Shown here piece after piece: positions 5,904 through 11,486 of a stretch of DNA of 11,780 bases. The stretch's first letter is position 1. Each line of letters opens with the position of its first letter. The stretch is taken from NCBI GenBank assembly GCA_904398675.1, contig CAJFPI010000071.1, forward strand, positions 1-11,780, read 5' to 3'. Position numbers and translations under genes: made by a program. Under the pieces are notes generated by a model. It was not told the DNA's origin. It saw only the letters and a program-made list of their open reading frames with translations, and did not search any database. Source of the stretch: an uncultured Oscillospiraceae bacterium. GTDB taxonomy: Bacteria > Bacillota > Clostridia > Oscillospirales > Oscillospiraceae.

Positions 5904-6185
5904 ATGAAGAAGTTTAAAACTCTTGCACTCGTTTTAACGCTGGTCATGAGCATCGCCCTGCTGACGGGCTGTACCAGCAACAATGGTGGCAGCACCGGTA
6001 ATAATACTACCGGCAACGACACTACCAGCAACGACACCACCGGCAGCGACACTACTGGTAACGACACCACCGGTAACGACACTACTGGTAACGACACTAC
6101 CGGCAATGACACCACCGGCAGCGACACCACCAATAGCACTAATGGGACGGACGAGACCTCTGGGTCTACGAATACCGCAGCCTAA
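5904..6185 (+). CDS. Small repeat-containing lipoprotein
   Basis: This 93-residue protein has a lipoprotein signal peptide: MKKFK, a hydrophobic core at about 7-20, and lipobox L20-T21-G22-C23, giving a mature lipid-anchored chain from Cys23. Almost all the rest is low complexity: nine tandem pentapeptides of the GNDTT type (residues 32-76, with variants GNNTT, SNDTT and GSDTT), then a Thr/Asn/Ser-rich tail. There is no folded domain, charge is acidic, and the chain is probably an extended, disordered surface spacer. AGGAGG (5887-5892) precedes the start by 11 bases. The predicted product is tiny for a lipoprotein and may be a truncated stalk, a cell-surface decoy or an O-glycosylated linker; its function is unknown. 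An intrinsic terminator follows. Confidence 0.85.
   Translation: MKKFKTLALVLTLVMSIALLTGCTSNNGGSTGNNTTGNDTTSNDTTGSDTTGNDTTGNDTTGNDTTGNDTTGSDTTNSTNGTDETSGSTNTAA
5997..6131 (+). repeat. Nine tandem 15-bp coding repeats in the lipoprotein gene
   Basis: The unit encodes (G/S)-(N/S)-(D/N)-T-T. Copies differ mainly at third positions (GGT/GGC, ACT/ACC, AAC/AAT), so the peptide is conserved more strictly than the DNA. The unit length of 15 bp keeps the frame when copies are gained or lost. Confidence 0.9.
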
Positions 6186-6213
6186 ATAAGTCGATTTTCC
6201 TTCACAACAGGAC

Positions 6214-6248
6214 CGGCCCGGCGGGGAATTTCCGCCGGGCCGTTCTTG
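6214..6248 (+). terminator. Intrinsic terminator of the lipoprotein gene
   Basis: CGGCCCGGCGG (6214-6224) and CCGCCGGGCCG (6232-6242) form a perfect 11-bp stem with a 7-base loop, followed by TTCTTG. Confidence 0.75.
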
Positions 6249-6249
6249 A

Positions 6250-6283
6250 CTGTCAAAAAAGTCTGGTCAGACTTTTTTGACAG
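6250..6283. repeat. Perfect 16-bp inverted repeat
   Basis: CTGTCAAAAAAGTCTG (6250-6265) and its exact complement (6268-6283) are separated by only GT. The AT-rich, exact palindrome is unlike the GC-rich terminators nearby and probably marks one end of an intergenic repeat element. Confidence 0.8.
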
Positions 6284-6460
6284 CCTGAAAAATACCGTTA
6301 CTTTCCCACTGCCGCACAGTGCGAAAGTCCTCGCTGCGCTCGCCGCACGCCTTGCGCGGCAAGACTTTGCGGGGCATTTGATCCCACTCGAGGCGGGCGC
6401 TGCCCCCTCGAGCTTCCCCTGCGATTGGCGGAATTTCTTCTTTGGCAGCCTTTTTTGAAA
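6284..6460. repeat. Hairpin-rich non-coding stretch, probable dispersed intergenic repeat
   Basis: No credible gene is present. The stretch holds nested inverted repeats: AAAGTC (6324-6329) with GACTTT (6363-6368) around GCCGC (6342-6346) with GCGGC (6356-6360). A further hairpin pairs CTCGAGG (6387-6393) with CCTCGAG (6406-6412), extended by GGGC/GCCC with one bulged C. The dense secondary structure together with the palindrome at 6250-6283 suggests a MITE-like or REP-like element lying between two terminators. That it is repeated elsewhere in the genome is inference. Confidence 0.4.
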
Positions 6461-6491
6461 AGGACGGCCCGGCTCATTTCGAGCCAGGCCG
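6452..6491 (-). terminator. Terminator of the glutamate dehydrogenase gene
   Basis: An 11-bp stem (6465-6475 with 6481-6491, one C/A mismatch, five-base loop) lies 36 bases past the stop codon. On the minus strand it is followed by TCCTTTTC. On the plus strand it is followed by CTCTTTTCTTG, so it may work in both directions. Confidence 0.65.
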
Positions 6492-6526
6492 CTCTTTTCT
6501 TGCCTTTGAAATCAGAGAGAAGGGGA

Positions 6527-7879
6527 TTAGAAACAACCCTGCTCCATCATGGCGGTGGCAACCTTCTTGAACCCGGCGATGTTGGCGCCGGCTACCAGGT
6601 TGTAGCCCAGGCCGTACTCCTCGGCGGCCTCCACGCTCATGGCGTGGATAGTCTTCATGATGCCCTTGAGTTTTTCGTCCACTTCCTCGGCGGTCCAGAC
6701 CAGACGCTCGCTGTTCTGGCTCATCTCCAGGCCGGAGACGGCCACGCCGCCGGCGTTGACAGCCTTGGAGGGGGCCACGATCATGCCGGGCTGGCTCATG
6801 AGGTACTGCAGCGCATCGTTGGTGGTGGGCATGTTGGCCACTTCGATGTAGTACTTCACGCCGTTGGCAACGATCTGCTTGGCGTGCTCCATGTGGACGT
6901 CGTTCTGCATGGCGGAGGGCATAATCACATCTGCCTTCACGCCCCAGGGCTTCTCGCCGGGGAAGAACTGTACGCCGAATTTGTCGGCATAATCCTTCAC
7001 CTTGTTGCGGCCGCTGGCGCGCATCTCCAGCAGATAGTCCACCTTCTCCTCGCAGGAGGAGACGCCGTCGGGATCGTAGATGTACCCGTCAGGGCCGGAA
7101 AGGGTGACGACTTTGGCGCCCAGGTGCAGGGCCTTCTTGCAGATGCCCCAGGTCACGTTGCCGAAACCGGCGCAGGCGATGGTCTTGCCCTTGATGTCCT
7201 CGCCCTCGTGCTTGAGGACCTCCTGCAGGTAGTACATGGCGCCGTAGCCGGTGGCCTCGGGACGGGTCAGGCTGCCGCCGTAAGTAAAGCCCTTGCCGGT
7301 GAGCACGCCGTTCTCCCACACGCCCTTGAGGCGGCGGTACTGGCCGAAGAGGTAGCCGATCTCGCGGCCGCCCACGCCCATGTCGCCGGCGGGAACGTCG
7401 ATGTCCGGCCCGATGTAGCGGTAGAGGGCGGTCATAAAGCTCTGGCAGAACCGCATGACCTCCGCGTCGCTCTTGCCGGCAGGATCAAAGTCACTGCCGC
7501 CCTTGCCGCCGCCCATGGGCAGGCCGGTGAGGCTGTTTTTAAAGGTCTGCTCGAAACCAAGGAACTTGATGATGCTGGGGGTCACGTTTGCCTGGAACCG
7601 CAGGCCGCCCTTGTAGGGGCCGATGGCGCCGTTGAACTGGCAGCGGTAGCCGATGTTGGTGTGCCACTGGCCGGCGTCGTCGCACCAGACAACGCGGAAG
7701 GTGAACATCCGCTCGGGCTCCACCATACGGGTCAGCAGATCGGCCTTCTCATACTCCGGATGCGCGTCGATCACAGGGGAGATGGAGGTCAGAACTTCCT
7801 CCACGGTCTGTACGAACTCCGGCTCGTTTCCGTGCCGCTCTTTGACATACGCGATTACCTTTTCCACATATGCATTCAT
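6527..7879 (-). CDS. gdhA: Hexameric glutamate dehydrogenase, probably NAD-linked
   Basis: This 450-residue enzyme reversibly deaminates glutamate to 2-oxoglutarate and ammonium. Lys90 (GPYKGGLRF), Lys114, catalytic Lys126 (PMGGGKGG) and Asp166 (PAGDMGVG) are in place. They correspond, with an offset of one, to K89, K113, K125 and D165 of the C. symbiosum enzyme, which has nearly the same length. The Rossmann fingerprint is GFGNVT (238-243). Phe239, Pro263 and Asp264 (LSGPDGYIYDP) match the residues known to favour NAD in C. symbiosum; NADP enzymes typically differ there. NAD use and a catabolic or reversible role are therefore predicted, though many databases would label it NADP-specific. 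The start at 7879 has AGGAGG upstream and the gene has its own strong promoter and terminator, so it is monocistronic. Confidence 0.96.
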   Translation of the reverse strand: MNAYVEKVIAYVKERHGNEPEFVQTVEEVLTSISPVIDAHPEYEKADLLTRMVEPERMFTFRVVWCDDAGQWHTNIGYRCQFNGAIGPYKGGLRFQANVTPSIIKFLGFEQTFKNSLTGLPMGGGKGGSDFDPAGKSDAEVMRFCQSFMTALYRYIGPDIDVPAGDMGVGGREIGYLFGQYRRLKGVWENGVLTGKGFTYGGSLTRPEATGYGAMYYLQEVLKHEGEDIKGKTIACAGFGNVTWGICKKALHLGAKVVTLSGPDGYIYDPDGVSSCEEKVDYLLEMRASGRNKVKDYADKFGVQFFPGEKPWGVKADVIMPSAMQNDVHMEHAKQIVANGVKYYIEVANMPTTNDALQYLMSQPGMIVAPSKAVNAGGVAVSGLEMSQNSERLVWTAEEVDEKLKGIMKTIHAMSVEAAEEYGLGYNLVAGANIAGFKKVATAMMEQGCF

Positions 7880-7949
7880 AGCTGTGCGTTCCTCCTGATT
7901 TTATCTTCCATCTGGTAGTGCAGGGGGCGCAGTTGTCCCTTGCCCATCC

Positions 7950-7978
7950 ATTGTATCACCGGCCGCTGGTTTTCTCAA
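7950..7978 (-). promoter_or_regulatory. Sigma-A promoter of gdhA
   Basis: On the minus strand TTGAGA (7978-7973) and TACAAT (7955-7950) are separated by 17 bases, about 70 bases upstream of the start codon. Confidence 0.8.
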
Positions 7979-8085
7979 CAGGTATTTCCGGGATACAAAC
8001 GGCGGTGAACCCCAAATTATCCCAGGCTTTTTTGTGCAATTTAACAAGTGGGGACCAGTGGTGCCCCGGCTGCAGCGGCATTCTC

Positions 8086-8113
8086 TTGACTTCCCGGCAA
8101 AAACCGATATAAT
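8086..8113 (+). promoter_or_regulatory. Sigma-A promoter of the phosphoribosyltransferase gene
   Basis: TTGACT (8086-8091) and TATAAT (8108-8113) are separated by 16 bases. It diverges from the gdhA promoter about 110 bases away. The leader is about 60 bases and ends in GAGGAGGGAGG. Confidence 0.85.
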
Positions 8114-8178
8114 GAAAAACGGTAAAGGCGAGCTGCAGCGCAGACACAGCGGCCGCAGACGAGGAGGGAGGACGCCCC

Positions 8179-8739
8179 ATGACATATGAGATGACGATTG
8201 CCGGGCTGAAACGGCAGCTGCCCCTGTGCAAGGTGACGGATGACCTGTACATTGGTGCATTTGTGATTTTCGGCGACGCAGAGCTGACGGTGGCCTGCGC
8301 ATCGGAGCTTTTGAAACGGATCCCCGCTGACAGCTACGACTATATGCTCACGGCCGAGGCCAAGAGCATCCCCCTGATCCATGAGATGGCCCGCCAGTCC
8401 GGAGCCAAAAAGTATTTTATTGCCCGCAAGGGGTCCAAGGTCTATATGCCGGACCCCATCCACGTCTCTGTCCGCTCCATCACCACGCTGCGGACCCAGG
8501 ACCTGTTTCTCGGCAGCGACGACTGCGCTTTGATAAAGGGAAAGCGCATTCTGATTGTGGACGATGTGATCTCCACCGGTGAGAGCCTCCACGCGCTGGA
8601 GGAGCTGGTAAAGACCGCCGGGGGGACCGTGACCGGCCGGGCGGCGATCCTGGCGGAGGGGGACGCGCTGAAACGCAGCGATCTCATTTATCTCAATCCC
8701 CTTCCGGTGTTCAACGCCGACGGCACAGTGAAGGAATAA
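8179..8739 (+). CDS. Adenine-PRT-like phosphoribosyltransferase
   Basis: This 186-residue cytosolic protein has the type I PRTase fold. The PRPP-binding signature ILIVDDVISTGES lies at 124-136, with Asp128 and Asp129, and a flexible-loop region (ARKGSKVYMP, 82-91) precedes it as in Apt and OPRT. Family members transfer the 5-phosphoribosyl group from PRPP to a purine or pyrimidine base. The layout is closest to adenine PRTase-like proteins of Firmicutes, which are often paralogues of the true apt; the base cannot be fixed from sequence, and xanthine or a regulatory PurR-like role remain possible. The start at 8179 has a very strong AGGAGG ahead. The gene is monocistronic, between its own promoter and the terminator at 8871-8913. 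Confidence 0.82.
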   Translation: MTYEMTIAGLKRQLPLCKVTDDLYIGAFVIFGDAELTVACASELLKRIPADSYDYMLTAEAKSIPLIHEMARQSGAKKYFIARKGSKVYMPDPIHVSVRSITTLRTQDLFLGSDDCALIKGKRILIVDDVISTGESLHALEELVKTAGGTVTGRAAILAEGDALKRSDLIYLNPLPVFNADGTVKE

Positions 8740-8744
8740 AATAT

Positions 8745-8833
8745 CACGCGCATCAGGCGTGCCGTAAGAAAGCGGAAGGCACCGCCCATGGAGCCTTGCG
8801 CAAAGCGGCGGTCCCGGCCCATGCGGCATGGGC
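8745..8833. other. Chain of hairpins in the 3' untranslated region
   Basis: After the phosphoribosyltransferase stop there are successive inverted repeats: CACGC-N7-GCGTG (8745-8761), ACCGCC with GGCGGT (8781-8786 and 8807-8812) and GCCCATG-CGG-CATGGGC (8817-8833). The terminator follows. No ORF with a ribosome binding site is present. This could be a structured 3' UTR or a 3'-derived small RNA. Confidence 0.35.
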
Positions 8834-8870
8834 TGTCCCGCGATGGCCTGGATAGCAAAACAGCATGAAG

Positions 8871-8913
8871 AATCCCCCCGCCCCGGCAGACGATATGCCG
8901 GGGCGGGGGGATT
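8871..8913. terminator. Bidirectional intrinsic terminator
   Basis: An exact 18-bp stem (8871-8888 with 8896-8913, loop GACGATA) lies between the convergent phosphoribosyltransferase and membrane-protein genes. The ends are AAT/ATT, followed by TGT on the plus strand. Confidence 0.85.
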
Positions 8914-8926
8914 TGTGCAGTGGCGC

Positions 8927-9403
8927 TCAATCTTCGGCGGTAAAGGTGCGGCTGTAATAGACGCATAGCACCAGCTTTATCATCCCCTGCGCCGCAGTTA
9001 CAGCCAGCAGAGTAAAGAAAACTGGAGCGCTCAACGAGCCGGCTACGACTGCTGCTGTCAGGAGGAGGGCCGAGTTGATGACCAGGGAGGAGCGGCCCAC
9101 CTGCTGCTGGATATAGCCGGCGCGCTCGTCGTGCTCCCGGTTGTACACACGCCTAAGCGCTCCGTCGCCCCGCAGGGCGCGGAGATAGACAGCTGTGCGC
9201 CAGAGAAAATAGAGGCACAGAGCCATCAAAACTCCAAACCGAAACCCAGAGATGAACTCCGAAACCGCCGGGTTGTCCAGCCGGACCGGTACAGCGCCGG
9301 CGGCAACGGCGATCAACAAAAGAGCAAGGCAGATGGCAAGCCCACCCGCAAAGCCTACGCGCCTGCGGATTTCTCCCCGCATTTTCTCAAGCTTTGTATC
9401 CAT
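8927..9403 (-). CDS. Four-helix integral membrane protein of unknown function
   Basis: This 158-residue protein has four predicted transmembrane helices (about 17-37, 52-72, 107-124 and 127-148). Between helices 2 and 3 lies a cytoplasmic basic/acidic loop with YNREHDERAGYIQQQ (87-101). A DER...I motif at this place is typical of small Firmicute membrane proteins encoded beside YozG-like XRE regulators; I cannot name the family securely. The start at 9403 lies 6 bases after the regulator's stop, and its AGGAGG binding site is inside the regulator's last codons (EIEEE), so translation is coupled. The gene is last in the cassette and runs into the terminator at 8871-8913. Confidence 0.8.
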   Translation of the reverse strand: MDTKLEKMRGEIRRRVGFAGGLAICLALLLIAVAAGAVPVRLDNPAVSEFISGFRFGVLMALCLYFLWRTAVYLRALRGDGALRRVYNREHDERAGYIQQQVGRSSLVINSALLLTAAVVAGSLSAPVFFTLLAVTAAQGMIKLVLCVYYSRTFTAED

Positions 9404-9409
9404 TACGGC

Positions 9410-9616
9410 TCATTCCTCCTCGATTTCGCTGAAGTCAAAGACCTCTTCGATGGTCAGCCCGAAGTAGCGGGCGATTTTATAGGCAAGGGGCAGCGACGCA
9501 GTGTACTTGCCCACCTCAATGGAGGTGATGGTCTGCCGCGTGGTGCCCACCGCGTCAGCCAGCTCTGACTGGGAGAGCTTGTGCGCCCTGCGCAGCTCCT
9601 TAATTCTGTTTTTCAT
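9410..9616 (-). CDS. XRE/Cro-type helix-turn-helix regulator (YozG-like)
   Basis: This 68-residue regulator is a single HTH domain with no sensor domain. Helices 2 and 3 are in SQSELADAVGTTRQTITSIEVGKY (15-38), followed by a conserved end PLAYKIARYFGLTIEEVF (43-60). It belongs to the short XRE group typically paired with a small membrane protein gene, as here. GGGAGGAGG precedes the start. The reading frame overlaps the end of a 33-residue peptide gene upstream by 17 bases. The repeated ATTTTGCAA sequences at 9718-9768 are likely operator sites for it (inference). Confidence 0.9.
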   Translation of the reverse strand: MKNRIKELRRAHKLSQSELADAVGTTRQTITSIEVGKYTASLPLAYKIARYFGLTIEEVFDFSEIEEE

Positions 9617-9701
9617 GTCCCTCCTCCCGGCGCCGGCGCTTGAGGGCCAGGGCGGAGACGTTTAACAGCAGGACCACAGCGGCAATAACGGACAGTTCCA
9701 T
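9600..9701 (-). CDS. 33-residue single-pass membrane peptide
   Basis: The minus-strand frame starting at 9701 encodes a peptide beginning MELSVIAAVVLLLNVSALAL, followed by KRRRREEGHEKQN and a stop. It has one hydrophobic helix (about 3-20) and then a strongly basic KRRRR, predicting an outside N-terminus and a cytoplasmic tail. A proper AGGAGG lies about 11 bases upstream. The frame overlaps the XRE regulator start by 17 bases, an arrangement typical of translational coupling. It is the first gene of the cassette, and the regulator has no separate promoter in between. The function is unknown; a membrane sensor or partner for the regulator or the four-helix protein is possible. It could also be only a coupling leader peptide. 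Confidence 0.6.
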   Translation of the reverse strand: MELSVIAAVVLLLNVSALALKRRRREEGHEKQN

Positions 9702-9717
9702 TTTCTCGATACCTCCT

Positions 9718-9768
9718 GATACATTTTGCAATGTTCGCTTTGCATAAAATGTCAAGTATATTTTGCAA
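9718..9768 (-). promoter_or_regulatory. Repeated operator-like region of the XRE cassette
   Basis: ACATTTTGCAA (9721-9731) and the inverted TTGCATAAAATGT (9740-9752) form a dyad around an 8-base centre. A further direct copy, ATATTTTGCAA, lies at 9758-9768. The region also holds a minus-strand TTGACA (9755-9750) and a TATACT (9760-9755), but neither has a good partner hexamer at the right spacing. The repeats start about 17 bases upstream of the peptide start codon. Confidence 0.5.
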
Positions 9769-9847
9769 AAAAATAAAAACGATTAGTAAACCGCCGGCGC
9801 AGCCGAATATGAGTCCCGCCTGAAAGTGGACAGCAGCGGAATGCCGC

Positions 9848-9877
9848 TTGCATGGCGGGGGCGTGATATGGTATGAT
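9848..9877 (+). promoter_or_regulatory. Promoter of the THEP1-xdhC operon
   Basis: TTGCAT (9848-9853) and TATGAT (9872-9877) are separated by 18 bases. The -10 is preceded by TGG, an extended -10 element. The start codon is about 100 bases downstream. Confidence 0.6.
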
Positions 9878-9892
9878 AAATAACAAAATCCA

Positions 9893-9929
9893 GCAGGGAA
9901 ACCGGCGCGCCGGCTCCTGGGTTTCCTGC
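9893..9929 (+). promoter_or_regulatory. Leader hairpin upstream of the THEP1-type gene
   Basis: GCAGGGAAACC (9893-9903) pairs with GGTTTCCTGC (9920-9929) with one bulged G. An inner CCGGCGCGCCGG palindrome lies at 9902-9913. No T run follows. I do not recognise it as a molybdenum cofactor riboswitch. Confidence 0.4.
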
Positions 9930-9979
9930 CGGACTGGCGGAGCGGGGGCGGCACCGCGGAAAGGGAGCGGGAGCGGTAT

Positions 9980-10501
9980 ATGGAACAGCAGATGCAAAGA
10001 CAGCGGCACCTTTTTTTGACGGGGGAAAAGCATATCGGGAAAAGCACAGCGCTCCGAAAGCTGCTGGCGGGCCGCGAAGGACCGGCCGGCGGTTTCCGCA
10101 CCGTGCGGATCATGACCCCCGCGGGCGGGGCCATCCATATGCTCCACGCCGGATGGGAGGAGGACTGTACCGAGGAGAACCTTCTGCTGGTAAAGGGGCG
10201 GGATGTGGACGAGGCGGCTGCGGAGCGGTTTGACGCCATCGGCTGCGCCATCCTGGCCCAGTCCCAAACATCCGCCTATTTGGTGATGGATGAGCTGGGT
10301 CCCACCGAGGCGGCGGCCCTGGCGTTTCAGCAGGCGGTTTTTCAGTGCCTGGAGGGAGAAATCCCCATTTATGGCGTCCTGCAGCAGGCGGAGAGCCGGT
10401 TTCTGGAGCGGATCCGCGCCCACCCCGCGGTCCATGTGGTCACGGTTACCCGGGAGAACCGGGACAGGCTCCCTGAATGCCTGCGCCGCCAGGGGTGGTA
10501 A
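9980..10501 (+). CDS. THEP1-type nucleoside-triphosphatase (P-loop NTPase)
   Basis: This 173-residue protein has Walker A GEKHIGKST (15-23) and Walker B YLVMDELGPTE (100-110), with Asp104 and Glu105; the DELGP motif is the hallmark of the THEP1/COG1618 family. Known members hydrolyse ATP, GTP and other NTPs in vitro (EC 3.6.1.15); the cellular role is unclear, but in Clostridia such genes recur in molybdenum hydroxylase maturation clusters. The following gene here is an XdhC homologue, which supports that context. The ribosome binding site is only a GGGAG six bases upstream, weaker than for most genes in the window, so a start at Met5 cannot be excluded. It is the first gene of a likely two-gene operon; the gap to xdhC is 51 bases. 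Confidence 0.88.
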   Translation: MEQQMQRQRHLFLTGEKHIGKSTALRKLLAGREGPAGGFRTVRIMTPAGGAIHMLHAGWEEDCTEENLLLVKGRDVDEAAAERFDAIGCAILAQSQTSAYLVMDELGPTEAAALAFQQAVFQCLEGEIPIYGVLQQAESRFLERIRAHPAVHVVTVTRENRDRLPECLRRQGW

Positions 10502-10552
10502 AGCCTGCGCGCTGGGCGGAATGGCTTTGCGGAATGGAAAGGAGACAATCAA

Positions 10553-11377
10553 GTGGGATACTATGAGCTGCTCCAGGAGCAGGCGGAGAATTTGAAAAAG
10601 GGACAGGATTTTGCGGTGGTTACCATTGTCAAGGCCCAGCAGCTGGCCCGCACCAGCGGGAAGATGCTGGTCTATCCCGACGGGACCATCAGCGGCACTG
10701 TGGGCGGCGGCATGTGGGAGAAGGCCACCATTCAGGATGCGCTGCGCTGCCTGGAGCAGGGAGAAAATGCGGTGAAGACCTACGACTTCGGCAGTGAGCT
10801 GACCGCGGCGGGCATCCACTGTACAGGGATGCTGACAGTGTTTATCGAGTGCTGCCGGGCCGACCGGCCCCAGCTGGTGGTGGTGGGCGGCGGCCATGTG
10901 GGCGCGGCTGTGATCCGAGCGGCCCGGGAGATCGGCTTTTTTGTAACGCTGGTGGACACGCGGGGAGAGCTGGAGATCGGCCCGTCCATGGAGATGGCCG
11001 ACCGGTTTCTGCCGGTTCCGCGCTTTGGCGACGTGGCGGCGCTGCCGCTGCCCGCCGGGGCCTTCTATGTGGTGTCCACCTACGGCCACCAGGTGGACGG
11101 CGAGGCGCTGTATGGGGTTTTGCAGCAGAAAAGCCCCGCCTACATCGGCATGCTGGGCAGCACAAAAAAGGTGGCTGCCATCTTCTCCCAGCTGGAAAAG
11201 CGGGGAATCAGCCGGGAAACGCTGGAGCGCATCCACTCCCCCATCGGCCTGGACCTGGGAGGGGAGACGCCGGAGGAGCTGGCGGTGGCCATTGTGGCGG
11301 AGATGCTGGCGGTGAAAAACGGCCGCACGGGGGTCTCCCTCTCGGTGCGGCGCACGGAGCGGCCGGCGGAGGTGTGA
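10553..11377 (+). CDS. XdhC/CoxI-family molybdenum hydroxylase maturation protein
   Basis: This 274-residue protein has the two expected parts. The N-terminal XdhC/CoxI domain has SGTVGGGMWE (47-56) and GIHCTGMLTVFIE (87-99), with Cys90 at the place of the family cysteine. The C-terminal Rossmann-type XdhC_C domain has VVVGGGHVG (109-117), YIGMLGSTKK (197-206) and HSPIGLDLGGETPEELAVAI (228-247). XdhC proteins bind molybdenum cofactor and help insert it, in sulfurated form, into xanthine dehydrogenase-type enzymes. No hydroxylase subunit is in the window. The start is GTG at 10553, chosen because AAGGAG (10539-10544) lies 8 bases ahead and the next ATG would truncate the domain. It is probably co-transcribed with the NTPase gene. 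Confidence 0.93.
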   Translation: MGYYELLQEQAENLKKGQDFAVVTIVKAQQLARTSGKMLVYPDGTISGTVGGGMWEKATIQDALRCLEQGENAVKTYDFGSELTAAGIHCTGMLTVFIECCRADRPQLVVVGGGHVGAAVIRAAREIGFFVTLVDTRGELEIGPSMEMADRFLPVPRFGDVAALPLPAGAFYVVSTYGHQVDGEALYGVLQQKSPAYIGMLGSTKKVAAIFSQLEKRGISRETLERIHSPIGLDLGGETPEELAVAIVAEMLAVKNGRTGVSLSVRRTERPAEV

Positions 11378-11384
11378 TCCGCGG

Positions 11385-11426
11385 AAAAGGGGCAGCCGCA
11401 TGGGAGACGCAGGTTTTGTCCCTTTT
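11385..11426 (+). terminator. Possible terminator after the xdhC-like gene
   Basis: AAAAGGGGCA (11385-11394) and TGTCCCTTTT (11417-11426) can form a 10-bp stem with one G-U pair and a 22-base loop, followed by GCTTT. The long loop makes it a weak candidate. Confidence 0.35.
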
Positions 11427-11486
11427 GCTTTCCCGTGATTTGTGGCAAAATCCATATACTGCACACTGCTAAAAGGAGGAGATTCT

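Noticed and set aside
5997..6131. Tandem repeats that could be mistaken for a CRISPR array
   Set aside because: Units are 15 bp, in frame, without spacers, and encode the lipoprotein pentapeptides.
6246..6458. A 70-codon plus-strand frame after the lipoprotein
   Set aside because: It begins next to a terminator and covers only palindromes and hairpins, with no ribosome binding site.
6425..7918. A 497-codon plus-strand frame opposite gdhA
   Set aside because: Pure shadow of the strongly recognised glutamate dehydrogenase; low-complexity GHVDLL-type composition and no ribosome binding site.
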